The notes: generated by a model from the letters alone, not told the origin. Shown: positions 8,504 to 22,337, counted from the stretch's first letter. The stretch: 64,000 nucleotides of DNA from Mycobacterium sp. OAS707 (GCF_014873705.1 NZ_JADBDS010000003.1:868001-932000); one strand, 5' to 3'. Numbers and translations are program-made.

Positions 8504-10146
8504 TCGCAGCCGCCGCAGACAACATCGCCCGACTACTCCCGCATCGCCGCGACTACGCCGACCTGCCCCGCTCATGGCGGCGCGACATCCTTGCCGGCGT
8601 CACCGTTGGCGTCGTCGCACTTCCACTGGCGCTGGCATTCGGTATCAGCTCGGGCGTGGGCGCTGCGGCCGGTCTGATCACCGCCGTCGTGGCGGGATTG
8701 GTGGCCGCTGTCTTCGGTGGCTCCCACGTGCAGGTGTCTGGGCCCACCGGGGCGATGGCCGTGGTGCTTGCACCGATCGTCGCCCAGCACGGTTTGGGGA
8801 GTGTCGCGTTGGTAACCGTGCTCGCCGGGCTACTCGTGGTTGCCGCGGGCGTCACCGGCCTCGGCCGCGCAGTGACGTTCATTCCGTGGCCGGTCATCGA
8901 AGGCTTCACGCTTGGAATCGCGGCCATCATTTTCTTGCAGCAGGTTCCTGCCGCATTCGCCCGTGAGGCGCCCGCGGGGCTGAAGACATTGCCGGCAGCC
9001 TGGCAGGCGATCAGTCATGCCGACTGGTCTGCCGCCACGAAAAGCCTTGCGGTGGTTGCATTTATCGCGGTGCTGATGGTTGTCCTGCCTCGTGTGCACC
9101 GCAGCATCCCCGAGTCGTTGACAGCCGTGGTCGTCGTGACGGTGGCCGTAGTCATGTTTGGCGTTTCGGTTGCCACCATCGGTGAATTGCCGTCGCACCT
9201 GCCGAGTCCGGTGCTGCCGCATGTAGACCTCGGCGCGCTGCGGACAGTCGTCGGTGCCGCGGTCGCGATCGCCGCGCTGGCAGCCATCGAATCACTGCTG
9301 TCTGCGCGGGTCGCTGCCACCATGGCGGCCACCGGCCCCTATGACCCCGATCGCGAATTGGTCGGGCAGGGCCTGGCATCGATGGCGTCGGGCGCGTTCG
9401 GCGGCATGCCCGCGACGGGTGCCATCGCGCGGACCGCTGTCAACGTGCGGTCCGGCGCACGCACCCGCGTTTCGGCAATCGTGCATTCGCTCGTCCTGCT
9501 TGCGGTGGTGTATCTGGCGACTGCCCCGGTGTCGGCAATTCCGTTGTGCGCGTTGGCCGGCGTGCTCATGGTGACGTCGTTTCGGATGATCTCGGCGTCG
9601 ACCATCCGCAAGATACTGTGCTCCACCCGCTCTGATGCGCTGACGTTTGTCCTGACCGCCGTCATCACGGTGTGCTTTGACCTCATCGAAGCCGTGGAGA
9701 TCGGGCTCGTCGTCGCGGCGTTCTTCGCGCTGCGCAGTGTGGCGCGGCGCAGCAGCGTCGTGCGCGAGCAACTCCCGGGGGCGAGTCGGCCCGGCGACGG
9801 TCAGATCGCGTTGCTGCGGCTCGACGGCGCGATGTTCTTCGGTGTGGCCGAACGCATCTCGAACGCGATCGTCGACGCCGACCATCCACGAACGTCGGTG
9901 GTGATCATCAGGATGTCTCAGCTGGGCATGCTCGATGCCACGGGCGCTCACACACTGGCGCAGATCTGTACCGAACTGGAGGCTCGCGGAATCACGGTGA
10001 TCATCAAGGGCGTTCGGCCCGAACACCTCAACCTCTTGACCAATGTGGGTGTCTTCGAGTCGCTCCGGCACGAGAACCACTTGCTCGACACGCTCGACGA
10101 CGCGATCAGCCACGCCCGCACGCATGTCGCCGCCCAGCCGCACTGA
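8500..10146 (+). CDS. SulP-family anion transporter with STAS domain
   Basis: 548 aa, GTG start inside the ArsR stop. Residues about 28-410 are strongly hydrophobic with the SulP signature region (VGVVALPLALAFGISSGVGA, GSHVQVSGPTGAMAVVLAPI) and 10-14 membrane spans. Residues about 440-540 form a cytoplasmic STAS domain (GQIALLRLDGAMFFGVAERI, LDATGAHTLAQICTELEARG). Family members carry sulfate, bicarbonate or other anions coupled to Na+ or H+. The specificity cannot be read from the sequence. Coupling to an ArsR regulator is the only clue to its conditions of use. Located in the cytoplasmic membrane. Confidence 0.92.
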   Translation: MIAAAADNIARLLPHRRDYADLPRSWRRDILAGVTVGVVALPLALAFGISSGVGAAAGLITAVVAGLVAAVFGGSHVQVSGPTGAMAVVLAPIVAQHGLGSVALVTVLAGLLVVAAGVTGLGRAVTFIPWPVIEGFTLGIAAIIFLQQVPAAFAREAPAGLKTLPAAWQAISHADWSAATKSLAVVAFIAVLMVVLPRVHRSIPESLTAVVVVTVAVVMFGVSVATIGELPSHLPSPVLPHVDLGALRTVVGAAVAIAALAAIESLLSARVAATMAATGPYDPDRELVGQGLASMASGAFGGMPATGAIARTAVNVRSGARTRVSAIVHSLVLLAVVYLATAPVSAIPLCALAGVLMVTSFRMISASTIRKILCSTRSDALTFVLTAVITVCFDLIEAVEIGLVVAAFFALRSVARRSSVVREQLPGASRPGDGQIALLRLDGAMFFGVAERISNAIVDADHPRTSVVIIRMSQLGMLDATGAHTLAQICTELEARGITVIIKGVRPEHLNLLTNVGVFESLRHENHLLDTLDDAISHARTHVAAQPH

Positions 10147-10149
10147 GCG

Positions 10150-10719
10150 TCAGGCGCGTCGCACCGGGTCGCGTCCGCTCAATGCAATGACCCGATCGAG
10201 CATCGGCGCGTCATCGGCGACCGGCATCGCCGGTCCGAACAACCCCTCGACGGGACCCTGCTCAGCCGTGGCCGTCACGTGCGGCAGCACCGCCTGCAAC
10301 GTGGCCGGGTCGACGTCGTAGTCCTGGCCCGTCGCGGCCGCGATGTCCCAGCCGTGGATGACGACCTCGGTGAGCGCGACGATGCCGCCGACCTCGGCAG
10401 GAAAGTCGACGCCACCGGCGCGCGTCATGCCCTCCCACGACGCCGGCTCACGCCATGCTGCAGCCAGTTCCGCCAGTCGCTGCGGGTACGCGGTGCGCCA
10501 GTCCTCGTCCAGCGGCGCTCCCTCGACCGGCGGGGTGTCCGTGAGCGGGCCGAACTCCTTGCGGGCGGCGGCGGTGAACGCCAACGCCAAGCCACCCACG
10601 TGGCCGACGAGGTCTCGCAGGCTCAGCTTCGCGCACGGCGTCGGGCCTGCTAGCTGTTCGTCGGTCAGGTTCTTGAGCGTGTCGGCCGTGCGTGCACAGG
10701 CCGGGGCGAAATCGATCAT
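10150..10719 (-). CDS. TIGR03086-type metal-binding protein (DinB/MDMPI fold)
   Basis: 189 aa. The start MIDFAPACARTADTLKNL, the motif SLRDLVGHVGGLA (a conserved His of the metal triad) and EVVIHGWDIAAATGQ (second His, HGWD) are hallmarks of the actinobacterial TIGR03086 family within the mycothiol-dependent maleylpyruvate isomerase/DinB-like four-helix fold. Members bind a divalent metal through histidines and some use mycothiol; the substrate is unknown. It is transcribed away from the adjacent F420-type oxidoreductase, with 60 bp between the starts, and its end lies 3 bp after the convergent SulP gene. Confidence 0.85.
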   Translation of the reverse strand: MIDFAPACARTADTLKNLTDEQLAGPTPCAKLSLRDLVGHVGGLALAFTAAARKEFGPLTDTPPVEGAPLDEDWRTAYPQRLAELAAAWREPASWEGMTRAGGVDFPAEVGGIVALTEVVIHGWDIAAATGQDYDVDPATLQAVLPHVTATAEQGPVEGLFGPAMPVADDAPMLDRVIALSGRDPVRRA

Positions 10720-10779
10720 GGGTTATTGACCTCACCGGTGCCAGGAATTAATCGGGTTCGGCGACTACTTTGGAAACAC

Positions 10780-11667
10780 GTGAGATTCGCATTCAAAACT
10801 TCCCCGCAGAACACCACTTGGTCGGACATGCTCGCCGTTTGGCAGGCCGCCGACGACATCGACGTTTTCGAGTCCGGCTGGACCTTCGATCACTTCTATC
10901 CGATCTTCTCCGACTCGTCAGGTCCCTGCCTGGAGGGCTGGACCACCCTGACGGCGCTCGCGCAGGCCACCAAACGCCTTCGCGTTGGCGTTCTGGTGAC
11001 CGGCATTCACTACCGCCATCCCGCCGTTCTCGCGAACATGGCTTCGGCGCTCGACATCGTGTCCAACGGCCGGCTCGAGCTCGGCATCGGCGCGGGCTGG
11101 AACGAAGAGGAGTCCGGTGCCTACGGCATCGAGCTCGGCAGCATCAAGGAGCGCTTCGATCGGTTCGAGGAGGCCTGTGAAGTGCTGACCAGCCTGCTGA
11201 GCAAGGACAGCACGACCTTCGACGGCAAGTTCTACCAGCTCAAGGATGCTCGCAACGAGCCAAAGGGGCCGCAGAAGCCCCATCCCCCGATCTGCATTGG
11301 CGGCAGCGGCGAAAAGCGGACGCTGCGCATCACTGCGAAGTACGCCCAGCACTGGAACTTCGTGGGCGGCCCGCCGGAGGAGTTCGCGCGCAAGCGCGAC
11401 GTGCTCGCCGCGCACTGTGCGGACATCGGCCGCGACCCGAAGGAGATCATGCTGTCCTCGCACATCCGGTTGAGCGACAACCATCTCGAGCACGGCAAGC
11501 CGCTCGACTTCGCACACGGGATCGCCGAGGCGGCCGCGCTCGGTGAAGAAGGGCTGGATCTGGCGATCATCTATCTGCCGACGCCGCACACCCCCACGGT
11601 TCTCGAACCGCTCGCCGAGGCGATCAGGGATTCAGGCTTGCTCACCAGCAAAGAGAATGGACGGTAA
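10780..11667 (+). CDS. LLM-class F420-dependent oxidoreductase
   Basis: 295 aa from the GTG at 10780; a longer reading from 10726 adds 18 residues without family character, and members normally begin with a short beta strand like (M)RFAFKTSPQ. The luciferase-like TIM barrel shows TFDHFYPI, RLRVGVLVTGIHYRHPAVLA, IVSNGRLELGIGAGWNEEE and HPPICIGGSGEKRTLRI, typical of F420H2-dependent oxidoreductases. The natural substrate is not deducible. Soluble and cytosolic. It stands alone downstream of the divergent TIGR03086 gene. Confidence 0.9.
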   Translation: MRFAFKTSPQNTTWSDMLAVWQAADDIDVFESGWTFDHFYPIFSDSSGPCLEGWTTLTALAQATKRLRVGVLVTGIHYRHPAVLANMASALDIVSNGRLELGIGAGWNEEESGAYGIELGSIKERFDRFEEACEVLTSLLSKDSTTFDGKFYQLKDARNEPKGPQKPHPPICIGGSGEKRTLRITAKYAQHWNFVGGPPEEFARKRDVLAAHCADIGRDPKEIMLSSHIRLSDNHLEHGKPLDFAHGIAEAAALGEEGLDLAIIYLPTPHTPTVLEPLAEAIRDSGLLTSKENGR

Positions 11668-11740
11668 CGATAATATAACGGTTAGGCAAACACAGGGTCC
11701 GACGCCGTCTCGCCGGCGCAACCACTGGGCTTCAGATTCG

Positions 11741-11881
11741 CTAGACGCCGTAACGAAGTAGCTCGTCGGCGGTGATCAAGCGCTCTGCCTTGGCGGGGAA
11801 TTCGCGGCACTTCAGCGGATGACGGAACAATGACCAGGCGATTCGGCTCACCCGAGACCGGGACAGCGGGTTGACGTACAC
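11741..11881 (-). CDS. Small conserved-looking basic protein, unknown
   Basis: 46 aa from a GTG with an AGGAG Shine-Dalgarno 8 bp upstream, which decides this start over an in-frame GTG at 11890 that lies inside the SD. The protein is basic in its N-terminal half (NPLSRSRVSRIAWSLFRHPL) and ends EFPAKAERLITADELLRYGV. About 78 percent of third codon positions are G or C, whereas the flanking DNA is AT-richer. Its place between the PHP gene and gltD is where M. tuberculosis carries the small gene Rv3857c, but I cannot confirm orthology. No function assigned. Confidence 0.45.
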   Translation of the reverse strand: MYVNPLSRSRVSRIAWSLFRHPLKCREFPAKAERLITADELLRYGV

Positions 11882-12055
11882 GGCGCTCACTCCTGCGACT
11901 TAGCAATAGCTGAACCGGGGGCTTACGTTACCGCAAAACCCTCATCAAGTCATTAGATACCTAGTATCCGGCAAACTGAACTAGGCACGCCGATCAATAA
12001 TCTGCTGTTTTTGAAGTGACTGGTGTGACAGATGTGACGACGCACAGGAAGCGTC
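11882..12055. other. AT-richer intergenic stretch with a small palindrome
   Basis: No coding potential is visible in these 174 bp. They hold a 13-bp inverted repeat GATAC-CTA-GTATC at 11956-11968, about 75 bp upstream of the small minus-strand gene, and a direct repeat GTGACAGATGTGAC near 12024-12038. The palindrome could be an operator or part of the small gene's promoter; nothing firmer can be said. Confidence 0.3.
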
Positions 12056-12874
12056 TCAAGCCTGCTGTTCGGGTTTCGCGAACACGTCATTGAGCGTGAC
12101 GGTGCGCAGATTCCGCGACCTGATCACGTCGACCAACTGGTCGTAAACGTGCGTGACAGGCACATGGTTGAGGTGGCCGATCACGATGGCCTGAGGGTTG
12201 AAGTACTTGTTGGCCATCTTGACGATCTCGTCCTCGGGAATGATGTTCTGGTCTTCCAACGACCCCGACCACATTGTCGGCACGAAGTACCCGAGCTCGG
12301 CGGCGACGGCGTCGACAACCGGGTTGTGGCTGCCATACGGCGGCCGAAAGTAGGGCCTGGCGTCGACGCCGTAGTTTCGCAGCAGGAACTGGTGGTTGCG
12401 CCGAAGTTGTTCGGCCACTTGGTCTTTGGGTAGCGCCGCCAAGTCGGGATGCGACCAGGTGTGGTTGCCGAGCTGGATCTGGCCCGCCTCAACAAGGGGC
12501 CGCAACAGATCCCGGTTGTCGGTCCATGACGCGTACCGGCCGTTGACGAAGTACGTCAGCCGCACGCCGGTGTCCTTGGCGAACTGCGTGTAAGCCCGCA
12601 CCACATCGCTGTTGACGCCGTCGTCCAGCGTGAGCGCCAGCAGGTCGCCGTCCCCGGGGATGCTGCTCAGCGCCCCGCCACCCGGCAACGGGATTTTGTT
12701 CGCCACCACCGGAGGTGCGACGGGCGCCGTCGCCGCCTGCGCGAGCCGTGGCGGCGCGCCGATGGTCCACCGCGCCAGTCCAACTCCGGCCAGGGTGGCC
12801 ACAGACAGACCCGCAAGGAAATGGCGCCGAGTTAGCTCGGTGCCTGCGTAGGTGATCGGTGTGCGGCCAGTCAT
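12056..12874 (-). CDS. Tat-exported polysaccharide deacetylase (CE4/NodB domain)
   Basis: 272 aa. A twin-arginine signal (TRRHFLAGLSVATLAG, Arg16-Arg17) leads into an Ala-rich cleavage region near 47-50. The CE4 domain (about 75-265) carries motif 1 LTLDDG (D84/D85), motif 2 HTWSH (H138/H142, metal ligands) and motif 3 RPPYG (177-181), so the metal triad and catalytic base are intact. Motif 5 may be GHLNH near residue 225. It probably deacetylates N-acetyl sugars of peptidoglycan or another cell-wall glycan outside the membrane. Transcribed towards the small gene; gltD ends 80 bp upstream on the same strand. Confidence 0.9.
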   Translation of the reverse strand: MTGRTPITYAGTELTRRHFLAGLSVATLAGVGLARWTIGAPPRLAQAATAPVAPPVVANKIPLPGGGALSSIPGDGDLLALTLDDGVNSDVVRAYTQFAKDTGVRLTYFVNGRYASWTDNRDLLRPLVEAGQIQLGNHTWSHPDLAALPKDQVAEQLRRNHQFLLRNYGVDARPYFRPPYGSHNPVVDAVAAELGYFVPTMWSGSLEDQNIIPEDEIVKMANKYFNPQAIVIGHLNHVPVTHVYDQLVDVIRSRNLRTVTLNDVFAKPEQQA

Positions 12875-12954
12875 CGGGACTACTGTCTCGCGACCCGACG
12901 CAAATGCCGCTCATTCCGCTGCGTGTCGCAGCCCTTAGCTACCTAACGCACAGG

Positions 12955-14413
12955 CTAGCGCTGCGGAACGGCCGTCGGCTTGATCGGCGCAGGAAGCGCC
13001 GTCTCCCCCATCAGGTAACGGTCCGCGCCCGCCGCGGCCGCACGCCCTTCGGCGATTGCCCACACGATCAGCGACTGCCCGCGGCCCATGTCGCCCGCGA
13101 CGAAGACGCCCGGCACGTTGGTGGCGAAATTCGCGTCGCGTGCGACGTTGCCGCGCTCGTTAATTTCTACGCCGAGGTCCGTCAGCAGTCCTTCACGCTC
13201 GGGGCCCACGAAGCCCATCGCCAACAGCACCAGGTCGGCTTCCATCTCGAAGTCGGTGCCGTCGACCTTCTCGAACTTGCCCGCGTTCATCACGACCTCG
13301 TGTCCGCGCAGTCCGGTGACATGGCCGTCGCTGCCGACGAACTCCTCGGTGTTGACCGAATAGACGCGCTCGCCGCCCTCCTCGTGCGCCGAGGACACCC
13401 GGAACATCAGCGGGTACACCGGCCACGGCGTGGAGTCCGCGCGGGTCTCCGGCGGGCGGGGCATGATCTCGAACTGGTGCACACTGGCGCAGCCCTGCCG
13501 GTGCACAGTGCCAAGGCAGTCGGCGCCGGTGTCGCCACCGCCGATGATGATGACCTTCTTGTCCTTCGCGTGCAGCGGCGGCAGACCGTTCTCGTCGACG
13601 ACCGGATCACCGTTTTGCACCCGGTTCGCCCACGGCAGGAACTCCATCGCCTGATGGATACCGTCCAGCTCGCGGCCGGGGATCGGCAGATCGCGCCACG
13701 CGGTCGCACCACCGGCCAGCACCACCGCGTCGAACTCCGACCGCAGCTGCGCGGCAGTGATGTCGACACCGACGTTCACGCCGGCGCGGAAGACGGTGCC
13801 CTCGGCCTCCATCTGCGCGAGGCGCCGGTCGATGTGGCGCTTCTCCATCTTGAATTCCGGGATGCCGTAACGCAGTAGGCCGCCGATGCGGTCGTCGCGC
13901 TCGAACACCGTCACCTTGTGGCCGGCGCGAGTCAGCTGTTGTGCGGCGGCCAGACCAGCGGGCCCGGATCCGATGACCGCGACGGTCTTGCCGGTCAGCT
14001 TGTCGGGCGGCAGGGGGACGACCCAGCCCTGGTCGAAGGCGTTGTCGATGATCTCGACCTCGACCTGCTTGATGGTCACCGGGTCCTGGTTGATGCCGAG
14101 CACGCAGGAGCCCTCACACGGGGCCGGGCACAGTCTGCCGGTGAACTCAGGGAAGTTATTGGTGGCGTGCAGCCGCTCGATCGCGTCGCGCCAGCGGTCC
14201 GTGCGCACCAGGTCGTTCCACTCCGGGATGAGATTCCCGAGTGGACAACCGTTGTGACAGAACGGGATACCGCAGTCCATGCATCGGGCGGCCTGCTCCT
14301 GCAGCACGTCGTGGGAGAAGTCCTCGTAGACCTCTTTCCAGTCCATCAACCGCAACGGGACCGGCCGACGTTGCGGGGTCTCGCGCTTGGTGTACTTGAG
14401 GAAGCCCTTGGGA

Positions 14414-14421
<8 letters not shown>
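12955..14421 (-). CDS. gltD: Glutamate synthase small subunit GltD
   Basis: 488 aa. The N-terminal part holds two Cys clusters for 4Fe-4S centres (CMDCGIPFCHNGCP and CPAPCEGSCVLGIN). An FAD Rossmann motif (IGSGPAGLAAAQQL), an NADPH motif (IGGGDTGADCLG) and the C-terminal FAD motif VFVAGDMGRGQSL follow. It passes electrons from NADPH through FAD and Fe-S to the GltB FMN centre for 2-oxoglutarate + glutamine -> 2 glutamate. The ATG lies within the end of gltB (8-bp overlap), so translation is coupled and 1:1 stoichiometry is expected. Orthologue of Rv3858c by position and sequence. Confidence 0.96.
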
Positions 14422-18997
<4,576 letters not shown>

Positions 18998-19407
18998 TCC
19001 CACCTGTCCTTTTCTCAACGCCTTACGAAGCTTCTACAAGGCAGCCGTCGACGACGGCATTAGCCGGATCGGCGATGGAGGTGCCTTCGTGCAGCATCGA
19101 ACGACGGCCCTATCCCACTCGCCACAAGTGGAGAAAACGATATGACAAACACCGCCTGACATGCCAACTTAGTCAGACCTAACTATACTCGTCGCGCGGA
19201 TCGGGATTGCCGACGATTTCGGCGTCGATAACAATCGAATAACGTTGCCCCTGTTGGGCTTTCGCGGGGCTGGGCGCCCTGCCGATGTTGTGAGTGGTAG
19301 ATCACATCTTTGGCCCATTCATCCACAAGATTTGCTGTGATGGACATGCAACTGTGTACCCAGCGATGACTGCGAGCAACCAGTTTGCGAAAAGCCTTCT
19401 CAGATTC
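18998..19407 (-). promoter_or_regulatory. gltBD promoter and leader region with GlnR-like box
   Basis: A non-coding, AT-richer stretch separating gltB from the end of the copper ATPase gene. On the minus strand a good -10 (TATAGT) lies at 19187-19182, putting the start of transcription near 19174 and leaving a leader of about 175 nt. At 19227-19243 GATAAC-N6-ATAAC fits the actinobacterial GlnR pattern AC-N9-AC and would sit about 55-70 bp upstream of transcription start, a position typical for an activator. The GlnR assignment is an inference from a weak consensus. No other gene is seen here. Confidence 0.4.
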
Positions 19408-21462
19408 TTAGAGAATGGCCGCCACACTGGCCTCCGGCCGCAAATCCAGGCGCCGCAGCAGTTGAGCGTTGAGCGCCACCACCACGGTCGAGATCGACAT
19501 CAAGATCGCCCCTACCGACATCGGCATGACGAACCCGATCGGGGCCAGCACCCCGGCGGCAAGAGGCACCGAGATCAAGTTGTATCCCGCTGCCCACCAA
19601 AGGTTTTGCTGCATCTTGCGATACGAAGCCTTGGACAGCTGGATCACCGAAAGCACCGAGCGCGGGTCGGAGCTGGCCAGGATCACGCCTGCCGACGCGA
19701 TCGCCACATCGGTGCCCGCGCCGATGGCGATGCCGACGTCCGCTTGGGCCAGCGCGGGTGCGTCGTTGACGCCGTCGCCGACCATCGCGACCGACAGCCC
19801 CTCGTCCTGCAGCCGTGCCACCTTGGCGGCCTTGTCCTCGGGCCTTACACCTGCGAACACTCGGTCAATACCGAGCTGAGCGCCGACCGCGTCCGCCACC
19901 GCCTGCGCGTCCCCTGTGATCATCACCACCTCGATGCCGAGCCGGTGCAGTGCGTCGACCGCCTGCCGCGATTCCTCGCGGATCTCGTCGGCCAGTGCCA
20001 GCGCCCCGACGACGGCTCCGTCGACAAGCACATGCAGGATGATGGCGCCCTCGGCACGCCAGCGCGCCGCGTCCTGCAGCTCCGACTGGCCGGCCTCCTG
20101 GAGCATGCGCGGCCCGCCCACTCTGATCGTGTGGCCGTCGACTCGTGCCGTCACGCCGACGGCCGGCGACGAGGTGAAGTCCGAGGATGCGGGCACCCTC
20201 AGCTCGCGGCGGCGCGCAGCCTCGACGATGGCCCTGGCGAGCGGGTGCTCGGAGTCGCCCTCTGCGGCCGCAGCAAGTGCCAGCACGTCGTCGATGCTGT
20301 GAGACCCCGCCGCGGCTATCGCGGTCACCGTCGGCTCGCCCTTGGTCAACGTTCCGGTCTTGTCGAACAGCACCGCGCGCACCGTGCGCATGCTTTCCAG
20401 CGCCAGCCGATCCTTGATCAGCACACCGCCGCGGGCGGCGCGTTCGGTCGCAATGGAGATCACCAGCGGGATGGCCAGACCAAGCGCGTGCGGGCAGGCG
20501 ATCACCAACACGGTGATGGTCCGGATCACCGCCTCGGAAGGCTGCCCGATGAGGCCCCACACCACCGCGGTCACGATCGCCGCCGAGAGGGCGAACCAGA
20601 ACAGCCAGGCCGCCGCCCTGTCGGCCAGCCGCTGCGCCCGCGACGACGAGTTCTGCGCCTCGGTCACCAGTCGCTGGATGCCGGCCAGTGCAGTGTCGTC
20701 CCCGACGGCAGTCACCTTGACACGCAGGCCGGAGTCGGTGGCCACGGTGCCCGCGACGACGGCGTCACCCACGCCGCGGCGCACGGGCCGGGATTCGCCG
20801 GTCACCATCGACTCGTCCATCTCGGCGGCACCGTCGACGATGACGCCGTCGGCGGGCACGCTCCCACCGGGCCGCACGATCACGACGTCGTCGACCCGCA
20901 GATCGGCAGGGGCCACGGTTTCTGTGCCTTCGTCCGTGACGCGCTCGGCCTCGTCGGGCAGCAGCGCGGCCAGGGAATCCAGCGCCGACGTGGTCTGGGC
21001 CAGCGACCGCATCTCGATCCAATGGCCGAGCAGCATGATCACGATCAGCAGCGCCAGTTCCCACCAGAAGTCCAGGCTGTGCGGCAACACGCCGATGCTG
21101 GCGCCCCAGGACGAGACGAACGCGACCGTGATAGCCAAACCGATCAGCAACATCATTCCCGGTGCGCGGGAACGGATTTCACTGACCGCGCCGGTCAGGA
21201 ACGGCCGGCCACCCCATAGGTACATCACGGTGCCCAGCACGGGCGAGATCCAGGTCGAGCCAGGGAAATCCGGCACCGCGTAGCCGAGGATCATCGCGAA
21301 CATGCCCGAGAGCGCGACCGTCGGGACGGCGAGCACGAGCATGGTCCAAAACAGCCTGCGGAACTGTGCGACGTGATCTCCGTGGCCCCCGTGGCCGTGC
21401 GCCGCATGACCATGCTCGGCATGTTCGGCGTGCATCTGGTGCTGCGTCTCGGTCATGATCAT
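19408..21462 (-). CDS. copB: CopB-type P1B ATPase (copper/heavy-metal export)
   Basis: 684 aa from the ATG at 21462; the GGGGG of the upstream palindrome, 9 bp away, may serve as ribosome-binding site (a second ATG at 21456 is possible). The N terminus is His-rich (HQMHAEHAEHGHAAHGHGGH), replacing the CxxC domains of CopA. Motifs in order: MVTGES (actuator), CPHALGLAIP (transmembrane CPH, the P1B-3/CopB signature), DKTGTLTKG (phosphorylated Asp), SEHPLARAI (HP loop) and GDGVNDAPAL. Eight membrane spans are likely. Probably exports Cu or Ag. The operator-like palindrome directly upstream suggests induction by copper. Confidence 0.93.
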   Translation of the reverse strand: MIMTETQHQMHAEHAEHGHAAHGHGGHGDHVAQFRRLFWTMLVLAVPTVALSGMFAMILGYAVPDFPGSTWISPVLGTVMYLWGGRPFLTGAVSEIRSRAPGMMLLIGLAITVAFVSSWGASIGVLPHSLDFWWELALLIVIMLLGHWIEMRSLAQTTSALDSLAALLPDEAERVTDEGTETVAPADLRVDDVVIVRPGGSVPADGVIVDGAAEMDESMVTGESRPVRRGVGDAVVAGTVATDSGLRVKVTAVGDDTALAGIQRLVTEAQNSSSRAQRLADRAAAWLFWFALSAAIVTAVVWGLIGQPSEAVIRTITVLVIACPHALGLAIPLVISIATERAARGGVLIKDRLALESMRTVRAVLFDKTGTLTKGEPTVTAIAAAGSHSIDDVLALAAAAEGDSEHPLARAIVEAARRRELRVPASSDFTSSPAVGVTARVDGHTIRVGGPRMLQEAGQSELQDAARWRAEGAIILHVLVDGAVVGALALADEIREESRQAVDALHRLGIEVVMITGDAQAVADAVGAQLGIDRVFAGVRPEDKAAKVARLQDEGLSVAMVGDGVNDAPALAQADVGIAIGAGTDVAIASAGVILASSDPRSVLSVIQLSKASYRKMQQNLWWAAGYNLISVPLAAGVLAPIGFVMPMSVGAILMSISTVVVALNAQLLRRLDLRPEASVAAIL

Positions 21463-21464
21463 AA

Positions 21465-21489
21465 CTATATACCCCCTAGGGGTATATAG
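21465..21489. promoter_or_regulatory. CsoR-like copper operator
   Basis: A perfect inverted repeat with 11-bp arms, CTATATACCCC and GGGGTATATAG, around the spacer CTA. The TACCCC/GGGGTA core is that of CsoR/RicR-type copper operators. It lies 3 bp from the copB start and 32 bp from the divergent thioesterase start, so it could control both. No csoR gene is in the window; the regulator must be encoded elsewhere. Confidence 0.7.
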
Positions 21490-21520
21490 GCCAGCCCGAT
21501 GCACGTCACTGTGGACGGCG

Positions 21521-22327
21521 ATGTCGCATCCGCTGAACACTCCACTGGGCCGCTTCGGCATCGTGACGGCCGAGGAGGGCCCGCAGCGCTGCATTGCCTC
21601 GATACCCGCGGGCGCGATGACCAACCCGCTGACCGGCCAACCGACCATCGCGGCGCTGGCGATGCTCGTAGACCACGTCGGCGGTTTGATCAACCATCAC
21701 CGCAGGGGACCCGGCGAATGGACCCTCAGCAGCGAGTTGTCGCTCGAGGTCGCACCCGATGCGCTGGCGCATATCGCCGCGGCACCCGAACTCCCGGTGA
21801 CCGCGACCAGCCGACCGTGCGGCCGCAAAGGCCCCAACGCTCTCGGGTTGTGCGAATTCACCCATCGCGACGCCGTCATCGCGACCGCCACGGTGCGCTC
21901 GTTCTACATCGCAGCGCCCGACCACCTCGCCGCGTTTCCCGACGGCCCGACGGGGCCGCTCCCGCCCGGTTCGCTTGCCGACCGGATGGCGGTGCGGGTC
22001 GCCGAGAGTGGCGGCGCGACGAAAGTCCTCGTGCAGGACTCCGATCCGGTGCTGAACAACAGCCTGGGCATCGTGCACGGCGGGGTGTCGGCGATGGCGC
22101 TGGAACTGGTGAGCTCGGCGGCTCTCAACGACGGCCGCGAGGATCAACCACTGCATACGGCGTCGCTGCGCGTGAACTTCTTGCGCCAATTTCGCGCTGG
22201 TCCCGAATCCCGTTATGAAGCAAGAGCTTTAAGGGTGGGCCGCAGCAGCGGCGTTGCGGAGGCCCTTGCCGTCGACGCCTCCGGTAAGCCGGCGATCATC
22301 GCCCGCGTCACCGCCTATCTCGGATAG
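21521..22327 (+). CDS. PaaI-type hotdog thioesterase-like protein
   Basis: 268 aa from the ATG at 21521; an earlier in-frame start at 21455 would run through the copper operator and is rejected. The length suggests two hotdog repeats. The second half has the PaaI/4HBT signature NNSLGIVHGGVSAMALELVSS (positions about 190-210) and LHTASLRVNFLRQFRAG. The likely role is hydrolysis of an acyl-CoA thioester; the substrate is unknown. Divergent from copB across the CsoR-like palindrome and 10 bp upstream of the chloride channel gene on the same strand. Confidence 0.75.
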   Translation: MSHPLNTPLGRFGIVTAEEGPQRCIASIPAGAMTNPLTGQPTIAALAMLVDHVGGLINHHRRGPGEWTLSSELSLEVAPDALAHIAAAPELPVTATSRPCGRKGPNALGLCEFTHRDAVIATATVRSFYIAAPDHLAAFPDGPTGPLPPGSLADRMAVRVAESGGATKVLVQDSDPVLNNSLGIVHGGVSAMALELVSSAALNDGREDQPLHTASLRVNFLRQFRAGPESRYEARALRVGRSSGVAEALAVDASGKPAIIARVTAYLG

Positions 22328-22337
22328 CATCCGCGTC

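Noticed and set aside
11676..11694. IdeR (iron box)-like sequence around GGTTAGGCAAACA
   Set aside because: By eye it matches only about 12 of 19 consensus bases, only one half is good, and it lies at the 3-prime end of the oxidoreductase gene with no start downstream on that strand.
12023..12039. CRP-like TGTGAC repeats
   Set aside because: They form a direct rather than inverted repeat and lie downstream of the deacetylase gene, not at a promoter.
19294..21219. A 641-codon open frame antisense to copB
   Set aside because: It is Arg/His/Gln-rich without domains, and the opposite strand encodes every P-type ATPase motif.
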